Below are positions 1 through 8,844 of a stretch of DNA of 64,000 nt, piece after piece; the stretch's first letter is position 1, and the number at the start of each line of letters is the position of its first letter. The stretch comes from CAZSDP01 sp964605665 (GTDB lineage Bacteria; Planctomycetota; UBA8108; UBA1146): positions 82,710 through 146,709 of the forward strand of contig CAZSDP010000008.1 of the NCBI GenBank assembly GCA_964605665.1, given 5' to 3'. The notes beneath the pieces are model-generated. The model did not search any database. It was not told where the DNA came from and was given only the letters and a program-made list of their open reading frames with translations. Both the position numbers and the translations under genes were made by a program.

Positions 1-725
1 TGATCGATCTCGGTGGGAAAGGTTCGTTCCTTCGTTTTTGGCTTCCTCTGCTCCTTCTCGGAGGAATGATCACTTTGCTCTTTCCCCCATGCGGGCCGAG
101 GGAAGATCGACTCGCCAGAGAGACGTGGGATGGGTTGGTCGTGCTCGCGACACTCAATCCTCCACCGGATGATCCGATGGAGTTATTGGCTACCGTGCCG
201 ATCCTCAGCAATTCGACCGCAAATCCCAACGATACCGCTCCAGACAAGTACGCGGACCGATGGGTCGTGGGCCGAACTCGCATCGCTCCCGGGTCCAGCT
301 CTCAACCGATCCTCCTGACCACTCCGCGAGAAACCGATCTCGCCAATCGCCTCGCTCGCCGGGTCGCGCGGGACGCGTCCGATCCGCAAAGCACGACGGC
401 AACTCTCTCTCTCTTTTCCCTTGCTTCAACGGGGATGACCGCAGAGGAGTTCACCGTAGGGTCAATCGTCAGAGTGTGGCGCAGCGACGCGGGTTCACCA
501 GAGCGCTGGGAGCTCATCAACGCTGAGAATCGCTGGCAGATTCCGCCGCCCGAATTTGAGCGAACCGATAAGATCCGTCTCGATCGGATTATGCATCGTC
601 GCTGGATGGGGAACCCCGCGACCTTTGACCTCGATTGGAGCCGGTTTCGCGAAGAAGACCCGGGGGGCGGACTCCCCCGTTTCATTCATGCCCGCCTGAC
701 TCTTCAAACTGCAACCGACCGATAA
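1..725 (+). CDS. Membrane-anchored hypothetical protein (5' partial)
   Basis: The reading frame is already open at the left edge and ends at the TAA at 723-725, so the true start probably lies outside the window. About 240 codons are visible. Near the visible N-terminus there is one hydrophobic segment (FLRFWLPLLLLGGMITLLF) preceded by basic residues, consistent with a single membrane anchor or an uncleaved signal. The rest is soluble and rich in Arg, Asp and Pro. I see no catalytic motif and do not recognise a family. The ATG at 66 falls inside the hydrophobic segment, so it is an unlikely start. About 150 bases separate it from the downstream E1 genes, so they need not share a transcript. 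Confidence 0.55.
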   Translation, partial: IDLGGKGSFLRFWLPLLLLGGMITLLFPPCGPREDRLARETWDGLVVLATLNPPPDDPMELLATVPILSNSTANPNDTAPDKYADRWVVGRTRIAPGSSSQPILLTTPRETDLANRLARRVARDASDPQSTTATLSLFSLASTGMTAEEFTVGSIVRVWRSDAGSPERWELINAENRWQIPPPEFERTDKIRLDRIMHRRWMGNPATFDLDWSRFREEDPGGGLPRFIHARLTLQTATDR

Positions 726-879
726 TTCTGCAAACGACTCAAACTGAATGTAAATACCCTAAAATTGGCCCTGACTTTCCGGTCAGTTCAGAAGGGCCCT
801 TTCCAGAACAACTTTTTGATCAGAGATTCGCAGGGGAACACTTCCCTGCGCAGAAACACCTCGATACGATTTCACAATC

Positions 880-2013
880 ATGAAGACTTCAGATAACCCA
901 CTACGGGCACCCCAAGCCACCGACGCCTCTGATCGTTCAGTCGCCCAGCGTCAGCCTGATCAAGCAAAAGAGATCGACCAAGCCACCCGTCTCGAGCTAC
1001 ACCTCTTCATGCGGCTCACTCGGGAATGGGACCTTCGGTTTGAAAAGATGTTCAAGACTGGTGCCCTCTCGAAGTGGTACAGCTCGGTCGGCAATGAAGC
1101 GACCACCGTGGCAGCCGCCTCTATTCTCAAAGAGGGCGATGCACTCTTGACGCTCCATCGCGACTCAGGGGCAATCTTGCGTCATTACTTGGACCCGGAG
1201 CAGCTCTTCCCGGGGTTGCTACCTTCGGGAAATCGACGTTCAGTGCTAAAGACCGATTCGCGGGCCCTCCTGCATCGCCTCGCCTGTCAAATGCTCGGGC
1301 GAAAAGAGGGATTTTCCGCCGGGTATGAACGCTCCTATCACTACGGATACATCGACGAAGGAGCAGGCCTCACACATATCGGGATGATCAGCCACCTCGG
1401 GTCGATGATCCCAGTAGCAGCGGGAGCCGCCTTCGCTCTGAAGCATCAAGGTTCCGACCGCCTCGCTATCAACTTCATCGGCGAGGGAGCAACAAGCACC
1501 GGTGACTTCCATGAGGGGCTGAATATGGCCGCAGTTTGGAAGCTCCCCTTCATCTTGATTGTAGAAAACAACGGTTGGGCTTTCTCCACCGCTGCGGAAG
1601 AGCAGTACGCTTGCGCGAACCTAGCTGATCGTGGCGCCGCATATGGAATCCCGGGGATCCAAGTCGATGGAAACGACCCAGTGAAGGTACTGGAGGCGAT
1701 GCGCGTTGCAGAGGAGCGAGCGCGTGCTGGTGACGGACCAACCCTCATCGAAGCCATTCTCGGACGCCACCGCGGACACTCAGAAGGAGATGACTCTCTC
1801 GAACAAGTGCCCCAAGCCGAGTTGGCACAGCACCGTGCCCATGACCCTCTTGATCTCTTCGAAATCGACCTACTGAGAAATGAAGATTGCGCCCCTTCTC
1901 ATTTGGAGAAAGTCGCCAAGGCTTGCCACGAACTGTGGATTGAAGTCGTCGACAAAGCAGCTGCCGCGGAGGAGCCAGATCTGACCGAGGAGCGCGCAAT
2001 CTATGCCGACTGA
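880..2013 (+). CDS. 2-oxoacid dehydrogenase E1 component, alpha subunit
   Basis: This is the thiamine-diphosphate E1 alpha subunit of a pyruvate or branched-chain 2-oxoacid dehydrogenase complex, which decarboxylates the 2-oxoacid and passes the acyl group to lipoyl-E2. The 377 residues are normal for the family. The ThDP/Mg motif reads GEGATSTGDFHEG and is followed about 20 residues on by ENNGWA; SHLGSMIPVAAG lies just before, and GRHRGHSEGDD near the C-terminus is the family's phosphorylation-loop region. The N-terminal 30 residues are polar and variable. The ATG at 880 has no strong Shine-Dalgarno. The stop overlaps the E1 beta start by 11 bases, implying coupled translation. The substrate (pyruvate, branched-chain or acetoin) cannot be decided from motifs alone, and no E2 or E3 gene lies nearby. 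Confidence 0.93.
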   Translation: MKTSDNPLRAPQATDASDRSVAQRQPDQAKEIDQATRLELHLFMRLTREWDLRFEKMFKTGALSKWYSSVGNEATTVAAASILKEGDALLTLHRDSGAILRHYLDPEQLFPGLLPSGNRRSVLKTDSRALLHRLACQMLGRKEGFSAGYERSYHYGYIDEGAGLTHIGMISHLGSMIPVAAGAAFALKHQGSDRLAINFIGEGATSTGDFHEGLNMAAVWKLPFILIVENNGWAFSTAAEEQYACANLADRGAAYGIPGIQVDGNDPVKVLEAMRVAEERARAGDGPTLIEAILGRHRGHSEGDDSLEQVPQAELAQHRAHDPLDLFEIDLLRNEDCAPSHLEKVAKACHELWIEVVDKAAAAEEPDLTEERAIYAD

Positions 2014-3004
2014 AGCCCAAACCCCAACTGAGTACTCATACGTTGATGCAATCCATCATGCTCTTGGTGATGCGATGCGAGCGGACGAGTCCGTCGTGTT
2101 GATGGGCCAAGACATTGCCGGGCACGGGGGCGCTTTTAAGATCACCCGGGGCTACCTCGATGAGTTCGGGCCAAACAGGGTAAGAAATACGCCGATTGCT
2201 GAGTCTGGAACGATCGGAATCGCCACTGGCGCCGCAATGCTCGGACTTCGTCCCGTCATCGAGATGCAGTTCGCTGATTTCATCTCTTGCGGCTTCAATC
2301 AAACCGTCAATGTTGCAGCGAAGATGTTTTTTCGAACGGAACGTCCGGTCCCGCTCGTCATCCGCTTCCCAGGAGGCGGAGGTGTCGGAGCTGGCGCATT
2401 TCATTCTCAGAACATCGAGGGTTGGTTCTTACATACTCCCGGTCTGAAAGTGGTCACCCCCGCGTTCCCCGAGGATGCTTATCAACTGCTGCGTGCAGCG
2501 ATTGCCGACCCGAATCCGGTACTCTACTTCGAACACAAGTATCTCTACCGCCGCGCCAAGGGAGTTATCGATCGCAGCCAACAAGTGCCCGATCGAATCG
2601 AAGGGCGAGGAGTCATTCGTAGAGAAGGGCGAGACGTCACCATTATTTCCTACGGCTGGATGACGCATCGAACCATCGAAGCAGCAGAAGCTCTCGAAAA
2701 AGAGGGCATCTCTGCCGAAGTCATCGACCTCCCAATACTTGCCCCCCTAGAAATGTCGGAGATTTACGAATCTGTGCGCAAAACCTCTCGCGCCATCGTG
2801 GTTCACGAAGCAACGAGAACCGGCGGCTTTGGGGCTGAGCTTGCAGCAAGGATCGCGGACCAAACCATGGATAGCCTCGATGGTCCGATCCGACGCGTTA
2901 CCTATCCAGACTCCCCACCACCGTTTCACAAGGGGCTTGAGGCGGAACGGATTCCGTCAGCCGAGCAAGTGATCGCCACGGCAAAAGAGCTCATCGCCTG
3001 GTAA
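2003..3004 (+). CDS. 2-oxoacid dehydrogenase E1 component, beta subunit
   Basis: E1 beta partner of the preceding alpha subunit; together they form the alpha2-beta2 heterotetramer with ThDP at the interface. The 333 residues are full length. Family signatures are MGQDIAGHGGAFKITRGY near residue 35, TPIAESGTIGIATGAAM, the GGGGVGAGAFHSQNIEGWF loop, HTPGLKVVTPAFPEDAY and PNPVLYFEHKYLYR. The C-terminal transketolase-type domain follows, with HEATRTGGFGAELAARI. The ATG at 2003 has GAGGAG about 10 bases upstream, inside the alpha gene. The gene converges with the M28 peptidase gene, with about 20 bases between stops. Confidence 0.93.
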   Translation: MPTEAQTPTEYSYVDAIHHALGDAMRADESVVLMGQDIAGHGGAFKITRGYLDEFGPNRVRNTPIAESGTIGIATGAAMLGLRPVIEMQFADFISCGFNQTVNVAAKMFFRTERPVPLVIRFPGGGGVGAGAFHSQNIEGWFLHTPGLKVVTPAFPEDAYQLLRAAIADPNPVLYFEHKYLYRRAKGVIDRSQQVPDRIEGRGVIRREGRDVTIISYGWMTHRTIEAAEALEKEGISAEVIDLPILAPLEMSEIYESVRKTSRAIVVHEATRTGGFGAELAARIADQTMDSLDGPIRRVTYPDSPPPFHKGLEAERIPSAEQVIATAKELIAW

Positions 3005-3025
3005 CGCGAAACCTGTCGAACTCGC

Positions 3026-5455
3026 TCACCCCTCGAAATCGATCGAAACGTAGGTTCGATCCCCAATTGACTCGATCTCATTTGCCGCTCGTGGTGTCGG
3101 TCTCCAACCGAGGTCCTCTGGCAAACCATAGCGCATCGCTGTCGCTCTCAGCTTCCAACGATTATCGGGAGAATATCGAGCGCAAAAGACCAGCTGCTGC
3201 TCGGGACCATGAAGCTGCAATCGATCGATCTTCCCCTTCCTCACCGGTCGCCAGCCTCCTTCAGGATCGCGGACAAATAGATCTTCGAGTTGCTTCTCGC
3301 AGATCAAATCGAAGCGAGCGGTTTCAGGCGGGCAAACGAAACTGATCTGGCGCCACGCCCCCCCCGATTCGTCATTCGGAAGAGGTGAGGGAACCTCCTC
3401 TTCAACGGAAACGAAAATTCGCTGAAGTGGGATGCTTTTCGCTGATTGAACATATGCTTCCTGATCTTCCGGAGCGAAGTCCTCTCGGGCAGGGTGGTCA
3501 CCGAGAAACTGCTCGCTCCACTGATTTGGATCGTCATCCAAACAAACCCAGCTCGCCGTGTCCGAGCTTGCATCGTAGACGTAGTGGATGCTCCCCGCCC
3601 GTGCAGGACTCTCTTCGGCCATGATTCCGAATACAACAATCGACAACACGATCGCAGCCACGAACACTGCATAGCCAACAAACTTACCAGCCAACACTGG
3701 AATGATCTCCACCACCACCGGTGCAATGATCGGCATGAGGAGTGCAATGACCAACGCGACTCCGGGGGCTGCGGAGGGGCCAAAGGCCTCCATCACACCA
3801 ACAAGCGTCATCGGCCAAACGCTGAGCACCGGCACGGTACCCAATGCTGTCAGCAGCTGCCCGCCTCTCCCGCGCAGAGAGCTGCGAGATTGCCCCAGCA
3901 AGACCAGCGTCGCACCGCAGAGGGGTCCACTGGCGAGGTATATCGCCCCAGGAAGAGCAATCGAAACCATGATTGAAATCGTTGCCCACACGATGAGAGC
4001 GGAGCTGATCAATTCGCCACGAGTCGCAAGACTCCGAGAGAGATTGTGCCAGCCCGCCAGCAGAAGAGAGATCGAGAGTGTGGTGAGGGCTAGGTTCAAT
4101 CGCGATCCGTAGAGCTCGGTGGGCAGAGGCCGTATTGCCGAGGCATTCAGCAGCACGTGAATCAGGAATTGAATGCAGAAAGCCATCAGTGCCACTGCGA
4201 TCGTGCAGAGCAACCAGCAGCTCAAAACTTGCACGAGCTCTCGACCTCGGATAATCCGCCTTCGCAATGCGCCCTGAACGAACACCACGAGTGCGAATCC
4301 GATCAGCAGCCAATTCAAGGTGTGGGCTTGCGCCTCCGACAAGAGAATCAAGTCCGAGCTGAGGGGGAAGTAAACAGCGTCCTTTTCACCTGAACTGGGA
4401 AGCTCGCCACGAACGAGAGAAGACAAGAGAGCGAGTACAGATTCACCTTGGTGCTGAACACTCCGTAGATCGAGATCCTCTAGGCGGTCGAGCGGCGTGT
4501 GATAGTGACCAACTCCTCCGATAAACGCGAAGTTGAATCCCGCCATCGGGGCTTGCCTCAAGATCGTAAGGTCTGTGTCACGGGGAAGTGCTCGATAAAT
4601 CGCTGCGGATAGCGAATCTGCGACAATTGCACCGGTTGCAGCGTCGAAGCGAGCAATCCAATCTGCATTCCCGGCAGTGGTCTCGAACATTCGGGATACA
4701 CCGCAGCATCCTCGAGCCTCGAGGTTGATGACCACTGCAATCTCTGAAATCTGTTCATACTCCTCCACGAAAGCGCTCGCACCAAACAAGCCGAGCTCTT
4801 CAGCATCGGAAAAGAGCACGTAGATATCGCGCTCTGGAGGATTGGCTTCTAGATCGAGAGCTCGAAGTGCTTCGAGAATTGCAGCGATTCCGGCGGAGTC
4901 ATCTGCTGCACCCGGCGAAGCTGCACGTGTGTCATAGTGAGCGGCGAGCAGAACCGCGTCCCCGGATCGCGCGACATCCGAGCTCAACCCTTCCTCACTT
5001 TGAGATCGCCCGGAGCGATCCACCCGTCGAACTGCGATGATGTTCTGGACTCTTGCAGACTCAATCTGCAATTCCGAAGCGAGTTCGTCTCGACTTCCTC
5101 GCCGAGCGATTGGTCCGATAGCGAGAGTGTTCTGAACTTCGACTTCAAAGTCGAGTCTCTTCAGTTCTTCGATCAGATACTCGCGGACGCGTTCGATTTC
5201 TGGATGACCGGTCGGGTGCGGCGCTCTCGCAATTGCGCGAATTGTCTCCATCGCTCGTTCAGCTGAGAAGCGGTCATCGAGCGCTGGATCGCTAGCGCTT
5301 ACGATCTCCGGTAGGCGATAAGGATGAGTACCGAGGAGAATCCCGCCCAAGACGATGAAACCCAGCACCAAGCGCATCAACAGTCCAGTATGAGGACCTG
5401 ATTCCACTCCCGAGGAGAACTGCCGAGCCGAATCATCGCCACTGGTGGTGGTCAT
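3026..5455 (-). CDS. Membrane-bound M28-family zinc aminopeptidase
   Basis: Full-length 809-residue protein resembling the ER-metallopeptidase-1 arrangement: an N-terminal membrane segment (about residues 27-45), an extracytoplasmic M28 peptidase domain (about 65-330), then a multi-pass C-terminal membrane region and a soluble tail. Zinc ligands can be traced: AHYDT (His), GAADDSAG (bridging Asp), DAEELG (catalytic Glu plus ligand), INLEARG, and VGHYHTPLD (final His). It should remove N-terminal residues from peptides outside the cytoplasm. The ATG at 5455 overlaps the stop of the upstream sigma-54-type regulator as ATGA, so the two are translationally coupled; this is the last gene of the ugd operon. 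Confidence 0.88.
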   Translation of the reverse strand: MTTTSGDDSARQFSSGVESGPHTGLLMRLVLGFIVLGGILLGTHPYRLPEIVSASDPALDDRFSAERAMETIRAIARAPHPTGHPEIERVREYLIEELKRLDFEVEVQNTLAIGPIARRGSRDELASELQIESARVQNIIAVRRVDRSGRSQSEEGLSSDVARSGDAVLLAAHYDTRAASPGAADDSAGIAAILEALRALDLEANPPERDIYVLFSDAEELGLFGASAFVEEYEQISEIAVVINLEARGCCGVSRMFETTAGNADWIARFDAATGAIVADSLSAAIYRALPRDTDLTILRQAPMAGFNFAFIGGVGHYHTPLDRLEDLDLRSVQHQGESVLALLSSLVRGELPSSGEKDAVYFPLSSDLILLSEAQAHTLNWLLIGFALVVFVQGALRRRIIRGRELVQVLSCWLLCTIAVALMAFCIQFLIHVLLNASAIRPLPTELYGSRLNLALTTLSISLLLAGWHNLSRSLATRGELISSALIVWATISIMVSIALPGAIYLASGPLCGATLVLLGQSRSSLRGRGGQLLTALGTVPVLSVWPMTLVGVMEAFGPSAAPGVALVIALLMPIIAPVVVEIIPVLAGKFVGYAVFVAAIVLSIVVFGIMAEESPARAGSIHYVYDASSDTASWVCLDDDPNQWSEQFLGDHPAREDFAPEDQEAYVQSAKSIPLQRIFVSVEEEVPSPLPNDESGGAWRQISFVCPPETARFDLICEKQLEDLFVRDPEGGWRPVRKGKIDRLQLHGPEQQLVFCARYSPDNRWKLRATAMRYGLPEDLGWRPTPRAANEIESIGDRTYVSIDFEG

Positions 5456-6996
5456 TGCAGAGGAATTCCGTGCTTTTGCATTCTTCGATACAGGGTACGA
5501 CGGGACATGCCCAACAACTTGCAGGCATTCGACTTGTTCCCGCCAGATTCATTGAGAGCTCGCAAGATGACCTCACGTTCGGCGCGATCGACCAGGTCGA
5601 GCATGTCTCCTTCTCGACGAGGCATCGCGCGCTCCACTCCGGTAATCTCACGGAATCTCTGCTCGGTAATCTCCGCTTCTCCCACCGCCAACAGTCGTCG
5701 GGTGAGCATATACATCTCACGGACATTCCCTGGCCAATCATGAGCGACGATCAATTCTTCTGCCCCGGTGGCAAGTTTCACCGAGGTCTTACCACTCTGG
5801 TCAACTTCCAGAAGTCTCTGAATGATGGGAATGATGTCTTCCCGTCGATCGCGGAGTGGCGGGATATGAAATCGGGCGCCTGCCAACCGATAGTATAAAT
5901 CGATGCGAACTGGACTCCCTCCATCTGGAGTCCCCACTCCAGCGAAGGTCGCGCCGATGATCCGAGCTTCGAGGTTCACTTCTTCATCGGACCCGAGTGG
6001 TCGATATCGCCCGGTCTCAAGAACTCGCAACAGTGCGCCTTGCAACGTTGGCGAAGCCTCTTCAACTGCGTCGAGAAAGAGCGTTCCGCCACTGGCTTGA
6101 GCGAGCAATCCCTCGCGATCTCTCTCTGCACTGGTGAACGCACCAGCAACGTGGCCAAAGAGTTCTGCTTCGACCAGCGATTCCGGGATCGTCCCGCAAT
6201 GAAGAGTATCAAAGGGGCCTGCACGACCTGACTCGACATGGACAGCTCTGGCGAGAAGTTCCTTTCCAGTACCACTCTCTCCTTCGATCAAGATCGGAAC
6301 TTCACTCTTGGCGAGCTTCTTTAGCTCGTCGATCGTCTCAATCAGAAGGGCTGACCTGGTGATGAAGCCGTGAAACTCGACCGGATCTTTAGCAGTCTTC
6401 AGGGGCGTGGTACTCCGCGCCTCCTCGAGTTCAGGTTTTGAGAGGGTCTGTGATTTCTTCAAACGCCGTTCTAACTCGCGGCGAGCACGCTTCTCTTCCT
6501 GGAACCGCAGGGCAATTGCCAGAATCTCCGCCGCAACCCTCCACTCGGGGTCCCCTTCTTCCGGTTCATCGATCACCCGAAATCGGCTGTCGAGATAGAG
6601 AAGCGCGTTGGAATCTACTCCGGGAATCGGAATCAACAAGATAGAGCGACTCCGCACACCTCGCTCGACCTCTGTCTCTGTGCGGAATCTTCGGTCGTGA
6701 CGTGTATCACGAAACAAAACCGGAACGTCTTGGCCAGCGGCCCTCATCACCGCGAAGTGAGAGATACTCCGCTTCGAGTTTGGGATCACTTCTCCATCAA
6801 TGTGGCGGCTACCCCAAACTCGATACTCGCCCCCTGCTCGCTCCGAAAAGAAGAGGCCTCTCTCCGCTCCGAAACGTCCAAGACTCCATGATAGAACCGG
6901 GTTGACGATATCACTCAGCCTTCCGCTTTGACGCCACTGCAGAAGTGCCGCTGAGAGTTCGCTTAAGAGAGTCTCCCCCGGGTCAGATCCCACCAT
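5452..6996 (-). CDS. GAF / AAA+ / Fis regulator of the sigma-54 activator type, degenerate ATPase motifs
   Basis: Domain order in 514 residues: GAF-like sensor (about 5-185), charged helical linker, AAA+ sigma-54-interaction domain (about 215-435), Fis-type HTH at the C-terminus (ending near GGNKSNACKLLGMSRRTL). Walker A is intact (GESGTGKE). Walker B reads LFLDAVEE where the family has LFLDE, so the catalytic Glu is Ala. The sigma-54-contacting GAFTGA loop reads GAFTSA. Both changes suggest weakened or altered sigma-54 activation. A longer reading frame exists back to 7143, but the ATG at 6996 has GAGGGGAG just upstream and begins only 14 bases before the nadK stop, so I prefer it. DNA binding is probably retained. 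Confidence 0.88.
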   Translation of the reverse strand: MVGSDPGETLLSELSAALLQWRQSGRLSDIVNPVLSWSLGRFGAERGLFFSERAGGEYRVWGSRHIDGEVIPNSKRSISHFAVMRAAGQDVPVLFRDTRHDRRFRTETEVERGVRSRSILLIPIPGVDSNALLYLDSRFRVIDEPEEGDPEWRVAAEILAIALRFQEEKRARRELERRLKKSQTLSKPELEEARSTTPLKTAKDPVEFHGFITRSALLIETIDELKKLAKSEVPILIEGESGTGKELLARAVHVESGRAGPFDTLHCGTIPESLVEAELFGHVAGAFTSAERDREGLLAQASGGTLFLDAVEEASPTLQGALLRVLETGRYRPLGSDEEVNLEARIIGATFAGVGTPDGGSPVRIDLYYRLAGARFHIPPLRDRREDIIPIIQRLLEVDQSGKTSVKLATGAEELIVAHDWPGNVREMYMLTRRLLAVGEAEITEQRFREITGVERAMPRREGDMLDLVDRAEREVILRALNESGGNKSNACKLLGMSRRTLYRRMQKHGIPLQ

Positions 6997-7849
6997 TACT
7001 CCCCTCGGAGGGGTTCGGTTTCTTACCGATGATCTTCCGAACAAGGGTGTCCACAAAGCCATAATCAGCATCCCGAAGAATACGCACTCGGTTTCCAGAA
7101 TCATGGATCTCGACCGAATGCCCACACTCTTGTGTGGCACCATCCGCTACGAATCGCACTCCCCGTTTTTGAACTTCGTCTGCTTCCACTCGAATCTTGC
7201 TCGAGAGAGGGAGCAAAATCGGAAACTGCAGGGAGTGAAACTGAACTGGTCGATGAGGATAGAGCGGGGTCATCACCATGCCCGGGACAGCCCAGTGAAC
7301 AACCGGTCCGCCAGCCGCGAGTGAATATGCTGTCGATCCTCCGGGAGTGGCCACAATGAGGCCATCCCCGGAGTAGCGATTGAGCAAGACGCCATCGATG
7401 TATGTACGGAGGTGGACTGTTTGGCCAGAGGCCCGCTCGAGAACGAAGTCGTTCACCGCCCTCAACGAAATCACTTCGCCAGACTCGAGAGTCAATGCCG
7501 CTTCGAGAACTGGGAATGTCTGCTCGAGAACATCTTGCCGAGAAACAACTTCAGCGAGTTCCGGGGCAGCAAGCTGGGGATTCATCAAGAATCCGACTTG
7601 CCCAAAGTTGACTCCATACAGTGGCACCGCTGGAAACTCGAGAGCTCTCAGAATTGCCATCATCGTGCCGTCTCCGCCGAGCACGACAATTCGGTCAACA
7701 GAGGCGAGATCGGGGAGCTCGCTCTCCTCGCAGCACCAATGCCGAGCCGCAATTCCCCGTTCCTCGAGTGCACTCGCAAGAGGAGCGACGGCGTCGAAAG
7801 CGGGCCCGCCACCAAACTCGGTCGTAATCAGTATCTGACTCAGTGTCAC
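6983..7849 (-). CDS. nadK: NAD kinase
   Basis: ATP-NAD kinase making NADP from NAD. At 288 residues it is the usual length. It carries the GGDGT motif (VVLGGDGTMM, near residue 62), NFGQVGFL, and the NAD-binding GDGLIVATPGGSTAYSLAAGGP block in the C-terminal domain. I choose the GTG at 7849: its reverse-strand upstream sequence has AGGGAG at proper spacing, it lies about 23 bases after the decarboxylase stop, and the protein then starts directly at the first strand (TLSQILITTEFGG). The upstream extension to 7975 has no family features. Being inside a nucleotide-sugar operon is unusual and may balance NAD(P) with the NAD-dependent enzymes upstream. Confidence 0.93.
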   Translation of the reverse strand: MTLSQILITTEFGGGPAFDAVAPLASALEERGIAARHWCCEESELPDLASVDRIVVLGGDGTMMAILRALEFPAVPLYGVNFGQVGFLMNPQLAAPELAEVVSRQDVLEQTFPVLEAALTLESGEVISLRAVNDFVLERASGQTVHLRTYIDGVLLNRYSGDGLIVATPGGSTAYSLAAGGPVVHWAVPGMVMTPLYPHRPVQFHSLQFPILLPLSSKIRVEADEVQKRGVRFVADGATQECGHSVEIHDSGNRVRILRDADYGFVDTLVRKIIGKKPNPSEGSNGGI

Positions 7850-7872
7850 CCGATCTCCCTTCGAGGGGCTGA

Positions 7873-8844
7873 TCAGCCGGTGGAGGTCTTCGCTGACCCG
7901 TGACGATTGAGCTCTTGCCGGAAATAGTCGACGGTTCGGGTGAGGCCCTCTTCCAGATCGACTTTCGGCTCCCAATCGAGCAATGTCCCCGCTTGGGTGA
8001 TGTCCGGCTGACGAACTTTCGGATCATCACTGGGCAAATCTTGGAATTCGAGTTCACTGGTTGACGCGGTCGTCGCAATCACCTGTTGGGCAAACTCGAG
8101 TATCGTCATCTCGCTGGGGTTACCAATGTTCACCGGCTCCTTCAAGTCAGACTGTAGAAGTCGGTAAATCCCCTCAATGAGGTCCTCAACAAAGCAGAAA
8201 GATCGTGTCTGCGATCCATCTCCGAAAATGGTGAGCGGCTCCCCGCGGATCGCCTGACACATGAAATTCGGCAGCGCTCGACCATCATCGAGGCGCATCC
8301 TTGGCCCATAAGTGTTGAAAATCCGCACAATCCTTGTCTCGAGACCATGGAATCTCTGATAGGCCATCGTCAGAGCTTCGGCAAATCTCTTCGCTTCGTC
8401 ATAAACGCCCCGCACCCCGATCGGGTTCACATTTCCCCAATAACTCTCCGGCTGAGGATGAATCAGTGGGTCTCCGTAAACCTCGGAAGTTGAAGCCAAA
8501 AGAAATCTCGCACCTTTGGCTTTGGCCAACCCGAGCGCCTTGTGAGTCCCCAAAGACCCTACTTTTAGAGTCTGAATTGGATACTCAAGGTAGTCATTTG
8601 GACTCGCAGGCGAAGCGAAATGGAGGATAGAGTCGAGACGACCTGAGATGTGGATGTAATTCGTCACATCGTAGTCATGGAATGTGAAGCCTGGTCGTCC
8701 AAAGAGGTGCTCGATGTTCTCCAGTCGTCCGGTGAGCAAATTGTCCATGACCACCACGTCGTGGTCTCGGTCCAAGAACAGCTCGGCGAGATGACTCCCG
8801 ATAAACCCAGCCCCCCCGGTGATCAGCACCCTTGGTTTACTCAT
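7873..8844 (-). CDS. uxs: UDP-glucuronate decarboxylase (UDP-xylose synthase)
   Basis: Extended short-chain dehydrogenase that converts UDP-glucuronate to UDP-xylose. The 323 residues carry the Rossmann [10 protein letters not shown] motif at the N-terminus, [20 protein letters not shown] (typical of UXS), the catalytic Ser ([10 protein letters not shown]), the YxxxK pair (YDEAKR), [10 protein letters not shown], and the C-terminal DDPKVRQPD block. The ATG at 8844 overlaps the end of ugd by 8 bases. The product of ugd is this enzyme's substrate, so the pair makes UDP-xylose for an extracellular polysaccharide or glycan; no glycosyltransferase lies in the window. Confidence 0.94.
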   Translation of the reverse strand: MSKPRVLITGGAGFIGSHLAELFLDRDHDVVVMDNLLTGRLENIEHLFGRPGFTFHDYDVTNYIHISGRLDSILHFASPASPNDYLEYPIQTLKVGSLGTHKALGLAKAKGARFLLASTSEVYGDPLIHPQPESYWGNVNPIGVRGVYDEAKRFAEALTMAYQRFHGLETRIVRIFNTYGPRMRLDDGRALPNFMCQAIRGEPLTIFGDGSQTRSFCFVEDLIEGIYRLLQSDLKEPVNIGNPSEMTILEFAQQVIATTASTSELEFQDLPSDDPKVRQPDITQAGTLLDWEPKVDLEEGLTRTVDYFRQELNRHGSAKTSTG

